64,000 nucleotides of DNA. It comes from Sulfitobacter sp. THAF37. Its GTDB lineage: Bacteria > Pseudomonadota > Alphaproteobacteria > Rhodobacterales > Rhodobacteraceae. The notes beneath the pieces are model-generated. The model did not search any database and was not told the origin of the DNA. It was given only the letters and a program-made list of their open reading frames with translations. Of this stretch, positions 43,112 through 51,275 are shown in pieces (the stretch's first letter is position 1; each line of letters begins with the position of its first letter). Location of the stretch: contig NZ_CP045374.1 of the NCBI RefSeq assembly GCF_009363555.1, forward strand, positions 1 through 64,000, read 5' to 3'. Both the position numbers and the translations under genes were made by a program.

Positions 43112-46100
43112 TCAGGCGGCCTTGCGGCGGCGGGTCAGCCTGGCGATCATGACGAAGAAGAACGGCACGAAGAGCACGCCGAACACCGTGGCCGCGATGG
43201 TGCCAGAAAGCACACCGCTGCCGATGGCCGTGCGCCCGCCCGACCCCGCCCCGCTGCTCAGCACCAGTGGCAGAACCCCCAGCGAAAAGGCCATGGAGGT
43301 CATGATGATCGGGCGGAATCGTTGTTTGGCCGCATCGAGCGCCGCGTCGATGATGCTCTCGCCCTGATCGCGCAGGTCGCGGGCGAACTCCACGATCAGG
43401 ATGGCGTTCTTGCCCGTCAGACCGATCACCGTCAGCAAGCCGACCTGAAAGAACACACCGTTCTCGAACCCGCCCAGCCAGGCCCCGGTCAGCGCACCCA
43501 GCACGCCGATCGGCATGGCCAGCATGACCGCAAAGGGGATCGACCAGCTTTCGTAAAGGGCCGCCAGGGCAAGAAAGATCGCCGCCAGCGACAGCGCATA
43601 AAGCAGCGGGGCCTGGTTGCCCGATTCCTGCTCTTCCAGCGACAGGCCGGTCGGGGCGATGGCAAAGCCCGGCGGCAGTTGCGATGCGAGGCGCTCAAGC
43701 TCTGCCAGCCCTTCGCCCGTGCTGGTGCCGGGGGCCGGTGTGCCCTGCAACTGCATCGCGGGCACGCCGTTGTAACGGTTCACCCCCTGCGGCCCGAAGG
43801 TCCAGTCGGCGTCGGCGAAATTGGAGAATGGCACAAGGCCTCCGCTGGCATTGCGCACCCGCCATTTCTTCAGGTCCGAGGGACCCGAACGCGCCTCGGC
43901 CTCGCCCTGCACATAGACCCTCTTGATCCGGCCCTCGTCGATGAAATCGTTCACATAACGACCGGCCCAGGCGATGGTCAGCAGGTTGCCCACATCACTT
44001 GCCGATACGCCCATCGCCCCGGCACGGCGCCAGTCGATGTCGAGGTTGAACTGTGCCGCATCCTCCAGCCCACTGGGCCGGAGCGACCCGATCAGCGGGC
44101 TTTGTCCCGCCATGCCCAGAAGCTGGTTACGCGCCTCCAGAAGCTGTTCGTGCGTCTGCCCGCCGCGCGCCTGCAAGTAGAAGTCAAAGCCCGAGACGTT
44201 GCCGAGTTCGATCACCGACGGCGGGACCACCGGAAACACCATCGCGTCACGGATCTGGCTGAAGGCGCCAAAGGCCCGCCCCGCCAGGGCCTGCGCGCTT
44301 TGCTGCGGTTCCTTGCGTTCGTCCCAGTCCTTGAGCCGGACAAAGACGATACCCTGGTTCTGCCCCTGCCCGCCAAAGCTGAAGCCGACCACACCGAATA
44401 CCGAATCCACGACCTCACTTTCCTGCGTGAGGTAATAATCCTCCACCTGCTTGATCACGTCCAGCGTCCGGTCGGCGGTCGCACCGGTCGGCCCCTGAAC
44501 GAGGGTGAACAGGATGCCCTGATCCTCCTCCGGCAGAAAGCCCTGCGGCGTGCGCAGGAACAAGGCACCCATGGCGGCGATGATCGCGAGATAGACGATC
44601 CCGCTGAGGAACGGGTGCCGCACGATGCCGCCCACCAGGCCGGTATAGCCGCCGCGCAGCCTGTCGAACCCGCTGTTGAACCAGGCGAAGGGACCGCGTT
44701 TCCTGCCCTGACCCTTGTGTTTCAGCATCGTCGCGCACAGCGCGGGCGTCAGAGTCAGGGCCACGACCACGGACAGGGTCATGGCCGAAATGATCGTAAC
44801 CGCGAACTGCTTGTAGATCACGCCGGTGGAACCGGGAAAGAAGGCCACCGGCACGAACACGGCCGACAGCACCACCGCGATACCCACGAGCGCGCCGGTG
44901 ATCTGGTCCATCGACTTGCGCGTGGCCTCGACCGGGTTCAGGCCCTCCTGCTCCATGATGCGTTCGACGTTTTCGACCACGACGATGGCGTCGTCCACCA
45001 GCAGACCGATGGCCAGGACCATCGCGAGCATGGTCAGCGTATTGATCGAAAATCCAAGCAGCGCCATGACCCCGAAGGTGCCCAAAAGCACGACCGGCAC
45101 GGCGAAGGTGGGGATCAGCGTCGCGCGGAAATTCTGCAAGAACAGATACATCACCAGGAACACCAGCACGATCGCCTCGACCAGGGTCTTGATCACCTCC
45201 TCGATGGAGATGGTGACGAATGGCGTCGTATCGAACGGAACGACGTAATCCACGCCTTCGGGAAAGAACTGGGCCAGCTCCTGCATCCGTTCTTCCACCG
45301 CGGTCGCCGTATCCAGCGCGTTGGCGCCGGGGGCAAGGCTGACCGCCATGCCGGTGGACGGGCCGCGGTTGTAGCGCGAGATGGTGGCGTAGCTTTCCGC
45401 GCCGATCTCGACCCGCGCGACATCGTTCACCAGCACCAGCCCGCCATCGGTTTCGGCGCGCAGCACGATCTGGCGGAAATCCTCGGGCGTGCGCAGCAGC
45501 GACTGCGCGGTAACGGTGGCGTTCAGCTGCTGGCCCTCCACCGCCGGGAGCGAGCCGAAGGCACCGGCAGAGATCTGGGCGTTTTCCGCCGAAACGGCGG
45601 CCACCACGTCCGACGGCGTCAGCTCAAACGCGGCGAGCTTGGCCGGGTCCAGCCAGATGCGCATGGCGTATTGCGCGCCAAAGACCTGAACGCTGCCCAC
45701 CCCCTCGACCCGGCTGAGTTCATTGACGAGGTTGGTCGACAGATAATCGCCCAGGTCTGTTTCATCCAGCGACCCGTCCTGGGAAATCAGGGAAATCACC
45801 ATCAGAAAGCCGGAGGAGGATTTCTGCACCGTAACGCCTTGGCGCTGCACGACTTCGGGCAGAAGCGCCGTGGCCTGCGACAGCTTGTTCTGAACCTGGA
45901 CCTGCGCGATGTCCGGATCGGTCCCCGTCTCAAAGGTCAGGGTGACGCTGGATGTGCCCGATGAGGTCGAACTGGACGAGATGTAGCGCATCCCGTCCAG
46001 GCCCGTCATCTGCTGTTCGATCACCTGTGTGACCGTGTTGGCGACGGTTTCGGCAGAGGCGCCCGGATATACCGCATTCACCGACACGGTGGGCGGTGCG

Positions 46101-46213
46101 ATCTGCGGATACTGCGCAACCGGCAGCGTCAGGATCGACAGAATGCCGACCCCCATGATGAAGATGGAAATGACCCATGCGAAAATGGGCCTGTCGATAA
46201 AGAAGCGTGCCAT
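43112..46213 (-). CDS. RND multidrug efflux transporter, HAE1/AcrB-MexB type
   Basis: 1033 residues, full length for the family. N-terminus MARFFIDRPIFAWVISIFIM, twelve membrane segments, two large periplasmic loops, proton-relay aspartates in GLLVDDAIVVVENVERIM near 405, and QFAVTIISAMTLS and AILIVEFA (with partner Lys nearby, GLTGKNAILIVEFA). It exports drugs, detergents or metabolites by proton antiport through a tripartite complex with the AcrA-like protein encoded just upstream (18-base gap). No outer-membrane TolC-type gene is adjacent, so a shared one must be used. Confidence 0.95.
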   Translation of the reverse strand: MARFFIDRPIFAWVISIFIMGVGILSILTLPVAQYPQIAPPTVSVNAVYPGASAETVANTVTQVIEQQMTGLDGMRYISSSSTSSGTSSVTLTFETGTDPDIAQVQVQNKLSQATALLPEVVQRQGVTVQKSSSGFLMVISLISQDGSLDETDLGDYLSTNLVNELSRVEGVGSVQVFGAQYAMRIWLDPAKLAAFELTPSDVVAAVSAENAQISAGAFGSLPAVEGQQLNATVTAQSLLRTPEDFRQIVLRAETDGGLVLVNDVARVEIGAESYATISRYNRGPSTGMAVSLAPGANALDTATAVEERMQELAQFFPEGVDYVVPFDTTPFVTISIEEVIKTLVEAIVLVFLVMYLFLQNFRATLIPTFAVPVVLLGTFGVMALLGFSINTLTMLAMVLAIGLLVDDAIVVVENVERIMEQEGLNPVEATRKSMDQITGALVGIAVVLSAVFVPVAFFPGSTGVIYKQFAVTIISAMTLSVVVALTLTPALCATMLKHKGQGRKRGPFAWFNSGFDRLRGGYTGLVGGIVRHPFLSGIVYLAIIAAMGALFLRTPQGFLPEEDQGILFTLVQGPTGATADRTLDVIKQVEDYYLTQESEVVDSVFGVVGFSFGGQGQNQGIVFVRLKDWDERKEPQQSAQALAGRAFGAFSQIRDAMVFPVVPPSVIELGNVSGFDFYLQARGGQTHEQLLEARNQLLGMAGQSPLIGSLRPSGLEDAAQFNLDIDWRRAGAMGVSASDVGNLLTIAWAGRYVNDFIDEGRIKRVYVQGEAEARSGPSDLKKWRVRNASGGLVPFSNFADADWTFGPQGVNRYNGVPAMQLQGTPAPGTSTGEGLAELERLASQLPPGFAIAPTGLSLEEQESGNQAPLLYALSLAAIFLALAALYESWSIPFAVMLAMPIGVLGALTGAWLGGFENGVFFQVGLLTVIGLTGKNAILIVEFARDLRDQGESIIDAALDAAKQRFRPIIMTSMAFSLGVLPLVLSSGAGSGGRTAIGSGVLSGTIAATVFGVLFVPFFFVMIARLTRRRKAA

Positions 46214-46231
46214 GCGCGTATCGGTTCCTGA

Positions 46232-47416
46232 CTATTCGGAGGGCGCTGCCGCCGCGTCGGACGCGGCAGGCTGTTCCTGCGCCGCCGCATCACCACCCGC
46301 CGGTTCGTCCGGGGTGACGGTGGCGCCGGGGCTGGCCTGTTGCAGCCCCGCGACGACGATCCTGTCGCCCTCGGCCAGACCGTCGCTGACCACCCATTCG
46401 GCCCCCCTGTCCTGAAGCACGGTCAGGGGCCGCGCCTCGACCACGTTGTCGGGGCCGACAACCATCGCCAGCGGCTGGCCCCGGCGGTTGCGTGTGACCG
46501 CCTCCTGCGGGACGAGGAAGGCACCCTCGACGGCACGCGTCGGCATCTCGACCTGGACGTACATGCCGGGCAGCAGCAGCTTGTCGGGATTGTCGAAGGA
46601 CATGCGCAGAACCACCACGCCGGTCTGCTCGTTCACGTCGGGCTCCGCCGCGGTCAACCGGCCCTTCTGGTCATAGACGCTGCCGTCGGCCAGCGTCAGG
46701 CTGACCTCAAGCATGGCGTCGCCCATGCGTTCGCCCAGATTGCCCCGGCGCCATTCGATGATCTCGGCGGCGGACTGGGTCACATCCACATAGACGCTGT
46801 CGATGTTGCGGATCACGGCCATAGGGTTGGCCTGACTGGCCGTCACCAGCGCGCCCTGACTGGTCAGCGACCGCCCGATCTCGCCCGACAGTCGCGCCCG
46901 GATGTTGGTCCGGTCCAGCTCGATCTCAGCCGCGTTCAACTGGGCGTGGGCCGCCTGCAGACCCGCCGCCGCCGTGTCACGCGCCGCCACCGCCTGGTCC
47001 AGCGCCGCGGTGCTGGACACATTGCGCGAGGCAAGCTCCTGCTGGCGGACCTCTTCCTTCTGCGCGGCGTTCAGTTGCGCCTGCGCCTGGGCAACCGCCG
47101 CTTCGGCCTGGGCGACCGCCGCCGCGTAGCTGGCCGGGTCGATGGTATAAAGCACATCGCCCGCCTCCACCCGGCCCCCTTCCTGAAACAGCCGGTCGGT
47201 GACGATGCCCGCGACCTGCGGACGGACCTCGGCCATCGCCGCGGCCACGACCCGTCCGGGCAGCGTGGTGGTCAGGGTCACGGTCTGCGGCTGCATGGTC
47301 TGCACAGTCACCGCCGGGGGCGGTCGGCCCTGCTGCTGTGCCGCAAGAGGAAAGGCCGCGACGGCCAGCATCATAAACAGCGGGAACAGCAGCCGCGAAG
47401 GAAGAGGCTTGGGCAT
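46232..47416 (-). CDS. RND efflux periplasmic adaptor (AcrA/MexA type)
   Basis: 394 residues from the ATG at 47416. Signal peptide PSRLLFPLFMMLAVAAFPLA before AQQQ. It has no clear lipobox Cys, unlike many AcrA proteins. Lipoyl-like half motifs (VVAAAMAEVRPQVAGIV and ARLSGEIGRSLTSQGALV) flank a long alpha-helical hairpin rich in Ala/Gln (AQAEAAVAQAQAQLNAAQ), followed by beta-barrel and membrane-proximal domains. The C-terminus is an Ala/Glu-rich tail. It links the inner-membrane pump to the outer membrane. Confidence 0.93.
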   Translation of the reverse strand: MPKPLPSRLLFPLFMMLAVAAFPLAAQQQGRPPPAVTVQTMQPQTVTLTTTLPGRVVAAAMAEVRPQVAGIVTDRLFQEGGRVEAGDVLYTIDPASYAAAVAQAEAAVAQAQAQLNAAQKEEVRQQELASRNVSSTAALDQAVAARDTAAAGLQAAHAQLNAAEIELDRTNIRARLSGEIGRSLTSQGALVTASQANPMAVIRNIDSVYVDVTQSAAEIIEWRRGNLGERMGDAMLEVSLTLADGSVYDQKGRLTAAEPDVNEQTGVVVLRMSFDNPDKLLLPGMYVQVEMPTRAVEGAFLVPQEAVTRNRRGQPLAMVVGPDNVVEARPLTVLQDRGAEWVVSDGLAEGDRIVVAGLQQASPGATVTPDEPAGGDAAAQEQPAASDAAAAPSE

Positions 47417-47500
47417 GGTCGTGGGTCCTGTCAGGCAGAATGATGGATGTCTTATGATACACGAACCGCTTCGCAGCAATGCGGCAAGACAGGTTCCCGA

Positions 47501-48769
47501 TCAGCGTTGCGGCCCGGCCACCGGCGCTGGCGGCGCGGCCGGCCCCCGCCCGCCACCAGCGGTGGCGTTGGGCTGCGGCGGGATGACGATCTCGGTCCGG
47601 CGGTGAAGGTAATAGGCAAGACAGGCGCAGACGCCCATCGCGGGGATCAGCAGCCCCATCGCCATGACGGCATCGCCCAGGAAAGCACCCAACGTCCCCA
47701 CCAACAGGCCCGAGCCCATCTGGATGAACCCCAGCAGCGCCGCCGCCGCCCCTGCCTCGCGCTGGAAGGGGGCCAGCGCCGCCGTGGACATATCCGGCAT
47801 GACAAAGGCGATCCCAAAGGCATAGACGGCCACCGGGATCATGACGTGCAGGAAGCTCGGCGGCCATATCAGCAGGGTCGATGTGCCCGCGGCGCCTAGC
47901 GCGATCAGCACCAGCCCGACCGGCACCAGCTTCTTGGCACTGTGGCGGTTCATCAGCCAGCGCATCAGCAGCGAAGCGGTGAAGAAGCTGCCGGACTGCG
48001 CCAGCATCGCCAGCCCGAATTGCTGCGGCGTCAGACCCACCGTGTCGATCAGGATGAAGGGCAGAAAAGTCGCCTGCGCATAAATGGCCCCCAGCGCCCC
48101 GCCGATCACGGCGGCAGCGGTCAGGAACTGCCGATTGCCCAGCAACATGCGGTAGCTGCGGCCCAGCTCTCCCAGATTCAGCCGCGACAGGTCGCGCTGT
48201 ACGGTTTCCTTCATGAAGATATACACGGTGATGATCGCGGCAAAACCGATCACCGTCATCACCACAAAGAGCGAACGCCACCCGAAAGCCAGTAGCATCA
48301 GCCCGCCGATGGTCGGCGACAGCGCCGGGCCAAGGGCCAGAATGATCCCGATCAGGTTCATGATCCGCGATGATTTCTCATCCGTGAAAAGATCGCGCAC
48401 CAGCGCACGCGACACCGCAACACCGACAGAGGCGCCGATGCCTTGGGCGAAACGGGCGAAAATCAGCACCTCGACCGTCGGGGCGAGCATGGCCAGCACG
48501 CTCGCCGCGCAGTAAAGCAGGAGAAACCCGATGGTCACGGGCCGCCGCCCCAGCGCGTCCGACAGCGGTCCGGCGATGAGCTGCGCACAGGCGAAGCCGC
48601 CGAAGTAAAGCGTCAGGGTCAGCTTGATGACCGACTCTGTAGAACCGAAGGCCGCCACGAGGTCGGTCATCGCGGGCGTGTACAGCGCCATGGAAACCGG
48701 CCCGATCGCCACCAGCATCGCCCCGATAAAGCTGACGCGGCTTTCGGTCATGAGGGGTGCGGTGCTCAT
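47501..48769 (-). CDS. MFS drug-resistance transporter, Bcr/CflA type
   Basis: 422 residues with twelve predicted helices. Family motifs: the N-terminal FIGAMLVAIGPVSMALYTPA, the MFS loop AGPLSDALGRRPV after helix 2, and RALVRDLFTDEKSSR after helix 4, characteristic of Bcr/CflA. The last ~20 residues are Pro/Gly/Ala-rich. Its start overlaps the stop of the MarR gene (ATGA), so it is co-expressed with the regulator, and the RND genes follow 85 bases later. Confidence 0.92.
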   Translation of the reverse strand: MSTAPLMTESRVSFIGAMLVAIGPVSMALYTPAMTDLVAAFGSTESVIKLTLTLYFGGFACAQLIAGPLSDALGRRPVTIGFLLLYCAASVLAMLAPTVEVLIFARFAQGIGASVGVAVSRALVRDLFTDEKSSRIMNLIGIILALGPALSPTIGGLMLLAFGWRSLFVVMTVIGFAAIITVYIFMKETVQRDLSRLNLGELGRSYRMLLGNRQFLTAAAVIGGALGAIYAQATFLPFILIDTVGLTPQQFGLAMLAQSGSFFTASLLMRWLMNRHSAKKLVPVGLVLIALGAAGTSTLLIWPPSFLHVMIPVAVYAFGIAFVMPDMSTAALAPFQREAGAAAALLGFIQMGSGLLVGTLGAFLGDAVMAMGLLIPAMGVCACLAYYLHRRTEIVIPPQPNATAGGGRGPAAPPAPVAGPQR

Positions 48770-49239
48770 TGCGCCACCTCCGCTGCCGCGCGGGCACCGC
48801 GGGGTTCTTCGAGATTGGCGCGCAGCTGCAGGCAGACAGCCCGGAAAACCTCGAAATCCTCGGGGCGCACCCCGGCAAAGGCGGCCTTGCGCGCCTCTTC
48901 TCCGGCCAGTTGTATCTGCGTCAGGATGGGCCCGGCGGCAGCTGTCAGCCGCACGATCTTGGCACGTCTGTCGTCCGGGTCGGGCCCGCGTTCGATCAAA
49001 CCGGCGCGTTCAAGCCGGTCCAGAAAGGCGGACACGCTCATCGGGGCGCAGCCCAGCCGGTCGGCCAGGATGTTCTGGCGCATGCCGCCGCAGACGGACA
49101 TATGCGCCAACACCCGTGCTTCGCCCGCCGTGACGCCGATCTGCGCCCGTTCGATTTCGCGTTCGAATGCACCGCGCATCAGCCGCGCGGTGGTGCTGAC
49201 AAGGAAACCCGGCGACTCCGGGTCGATTTTCGAAGGCAT
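48766..49239 (-). CDS. MarR-family repressor of the efflux operon
   Basis: 157 residues from the ATG at 49239 (MPSKIDPESPGFLVSTTARLM). Winged helix: QNILADRLGCAPMSVSAFLD and RLERAGLIERGPDPDDRRAK with the D-x-R wing motif. It is first in an operon marR-MFS-acrA-acrB, a layout in which MarR represses its own operon and is released by drugs or phenolic ligands. The palindrome at 49246-49276, directly upstream, is the expected operator. Confidence 0.92.
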   Translation of the reverse strand: MPSKIDPESPGFLVSTTARLMRGAFEREIERAQIGVTAGEARVLAHMSVCGGMRQNILADRLGCAPMSVSAFLDRLERAGLIERGPDPDDRRAKIVRLTAAAGPILTQIQLAGEEARKAAFAGVRPEDFEVFRAVCLQLRANLEEPRGARAAAEVAQ

Positions 49240-49245
49240 GGAAGC

Positions 49246-49276
49246 CCCATATACTAAGTTTGTCTTATTATATGGG
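49246..49276. promoter_or_regulatory. Palindromic MarR operator
   Basis: CCCATATACTAAG (49246-49258), five-base spacer, CTTATTATATGGG (49264-49276): the arms match at 12 of 13 positions. The site starts 7 bases upstream of the marR start codon and overlaps the AT-rich region expected for the promoter. It is long and nearly perfect, which fits autoregulation by a dimeric MarR protein. Confidence 0.75.
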
Positions 49277-49334
49277 TTACATACTTTCTGCAGCGCAGAA
49301 GTCAACGCCCGCCCCGCAATTTACCGTGAGGCTG

Positions 49335-49366
49335 CTAGGTCGTGTTGACATTCAATGTCGACCTAG
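49335..49366. repeat. Inverted repeat with CTAGGTCG ends
   Basis: CTAGGTCG (49335-49342) and CGACCTAG (49359-49366) are perfect inverted copies around TGTTGACATTCAATGT, which itself contains GACATT/AATGTC. It lies directly after the stop of the VOC-cupin gene (minus strand). The CTAG flanks and the GGTCGTGTTGACA arm look like insertion-sequence ends (IS5-type elements often target YTAR), so it may be an excision scar; a transcription terminator without T-tract is the alternative. Confidence 0.45.
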
Positions 49367-49368
49367 GG

Positions 49369-50460
49369 TCAGACCAGGGTGGTGTCGAAATCCCCGCGCA
49401 GCGCGACCTCCAGCAATTCCAGATCGTCTGAACAGTCCCGGTACTGCGATACCATGCCCGGCGGAATGACAAAGGCGTCGCCCGGTTGCAGGTCGCGGTC
49501 CCCCTGCCCTTCGGCGGCAAGCGTCATCGTTCCCTCCATCACGAAGGTAAAGTGGATATCGGCGTCGTGTTTCGCAGGAACCGGGGTGCCGCCATCGGGT
49601 CGGACCACCTGGATCCCCGCGACACCCTTGGTCCCGGCGGTGATGCCGGTATCGCGGGCGGTGAACCCCGGAATGCGGAAAGGCTGCCAGACGGCCCCTT
49701 CCTTGACATGGTGCACGAACCGCTGGCCGTCCCATTCGCGGCTCGGGTCGCCCTTGCCGTTGGGCAGGGTGAAATCGTGGTCGATCGTGGTCACATGTTC
49801 GGCAGGCACGCCGATCTCGATCACCTCGATCTCGGCAGAGGCATGCATCACGCGGTGGCGTATGCCCGGCGGCTGGGTCACGCAATCGCCCGCATGCAGG
49901 CGGATCACGTCGCCCTGATCCTCGTACAGGACATCGACCCACCCCTTGTAGCAAAAGATCAGCTGAAACCCGACGGTGTGATAATGCACCATGTCCGGGA
50001 CCGGGCCGCCATCGGGAATGCGGATGTGGCTGGCGATGATCGACCCGCCCAACCGCGTCGGGATCAGATCCCGGTAATGCATGCCCGCACGCCCGATGAC
50101 CCAGGGCGCCTCGTCCCGCAGGCGGCGAACAGCGAATTCGTGCTGGGTGACAGGCTGCTCCACCGCGGGCGACAACGGCACCACGTCGATGATCGTGCCG
50201 TTGGGCGCGGTCAGACGGCGCTGTCCCTCGGCAAAGTCGTCGGGGGCGTCCGTCAGGATCCGCAACCGGCCCGGCGGGACATCCGCACCCTTTTCGATCC
50301 GCACCCGCAGCCCATGACCGGAAAAGCTGGCAACGCTCGGGTCGTCGGCCGGAAAAATGGTCTCCAGCCGCATGCCCAATGTCTTGGTATAGAACGGCAG
50401 GTCATTGCGCAGCTCCTGCGTGGGCAGCAGCACTTCGGCCAGGATGTCGGAGGGGGCCAT
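49369..50460 (-). CDS. VOC-like domain fused to a bicupin; function unknown
   Basis: 363 residues from the ATG at 50460 behind AAAGGA. Residues ~5-100 look like a glyoxalase/VOC fold half (VLLPTQELRNDLPFYTKTLG, then VASFSGHGLRVRIEKG). Two cupin domains follow: one around residues 165-220 (MVHYHTVGFQLIFCYKGWVD, AGDCVTQPPGIRHRV) and one around 285-350 (HDADIHFTFVMEGTMTLAAE, LQPGDAFVIPPGM). Metal-binding His positions are present in both cupins. No reaction can be assigned; dioxygenase, isomerase or lyase activity on a small acid is possible. It is not evidently part of the flanking operons. Confidence 0.8.
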   Translation of the reverse strand: MAPSDILAEVLLPTQELRNDLPFYTKTLGMRLETIFPADDPSVASFSGHGLRVRIEKGADVPPGRLRILTDAPDDFAEGQRRLTAPNGTIIDVVPLSPAVEQPVTQHEFAVRRLRDEAPWVIGRAGMHYRDLIPTRLGGSIIASHIRIPDGGPVPDMVHYHTVGFQLIFCYKGWVDVLYEDQGDVIRLHAGDCVTQPPGIRHRVMHASAEIEVIEIGVPAEHVTTIDHDFTLPNGKGDPSREWDGQRFVHHVKEGAVWQPFRIPGFTARDTGITAGTKGVAGIQVVRPDGGTPVPAKHDADIHFTFVMEGTMTLAAEGQGDRDLQPGDAFVIPPGMVSQYRDCSDDLELLEVALRGDFDTTLV

Positions 50461-50621
50461 GTGGTATCCTTTGCTGTGGCGGATGACCCGCATCATGACG
50501 GAACCGGTGCCGTTGTACCATGACCGTCTTGCGCAATTCGGGGTCAGAATAATGGCCGACCCCGCGCATCGGGAAAAACCCGCGCCCTCCGGCCAGCCCG
50601 TTCAGGCGACGACACGACCCG

Positions 50622-51275
50622 TCATCGCGGCCGTTCGTCCGTCAGCAGGCCCAGGCGCGCGGCCTGGTAGGCGGCCTCTGCACGGCTTGAGATGTTGAGC
50701 TTGCGGTAGATCGACTTGACGTGACTCGACACCGTGCTTGGCGCCAGTTCCAGCGCGCCCGCCACGTCCGACACCCGCAGCCCGCGCCCGACCAAAGACA
50801 GCACCTCGGCTTCGCGCCGGGTCAGCGAGGCGTTGTCGTCCACATTGGGCCCGGTCTGCCGGAAGTGGTCCATCACCCGCCGGGCGATGGCGGGCGACAG
50901 CGGTGGCGTACCGTTGGGGATCTGCCGCAGATGGCTGGCGATCAGCTCGGGCGGGTCGCTCTTCAGCAGATACCCCTGCGCCCCGGCGGACAAGGCCGCG
51001 ACGATGGCGCTGTCGCTGCCCATGGCGGTGGTCACGATGGCGGTCACCGCATCCTGCGTCTGATCCAGCTTGCGCAGCACGCCGTAACCGTCACCGTCGG
51101 GCAGTTGCAGGTCCACCAGCGCCAGATCGAATTGATGCCGCTCGCACAGACCAAAAGCCGAGCGCATGTCGGGGGCTTCCAGTATTTCGGCCTTGGGAAA
51201 AATGTTGATCAATATGCCGGTCATGAAGGCCCGGCTTTGGGCAACATCCTCAACGATGAGTATCCTGTCGATCAC
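50622..51275 (-). CDS. NarL/FixJ-type response regulator
   Basis: 217 residues from a GTG that overlaps the kinase stop (GTGA). Receiver domain with ILIVEDVAQSR, phospho-acceptor Asp in LALVDLQLPDGDGYG near residue 56, conserved Thr/Ala in IVTTAMGSDS and Lys in GYLLKSDPP. The C-terminal LuxR-type HTH is ASLTRREAEVLSLVGRGL, then AGALELAPSTVSSHVKSIYR. It pairs with the adjacent histidine kinase. Target genes are unknown; the VOC-bicupin gene lies downstream on the same strand. Confidence 0.93.
   Translation of the reverse strand: MIDRILIVEDVAQSRAFMTGILINIFPKAEILEAPDMRSAFGLCERHQFDLALVDLQLPDGDGYGVLRKLDQTQDAVTAIVTTAMGSDSAIVAALSAGAQGYLLKSDPPELIASHLRQIPNGTPPLSPAIARRVMDHFRQTGPNVDDNASLTRREAEVLSLVGRGLRVSDVAGALELAPSTVSSHVKSIYRKLNISSRAEAAYQAARLGLLTDERPR

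Noticed and set aside
43322..45964. Long plus-strand open frame of about 880 codons
   Set aside because: Antisense shadow of the RND transporter gene, with biased composition and no family motifs.
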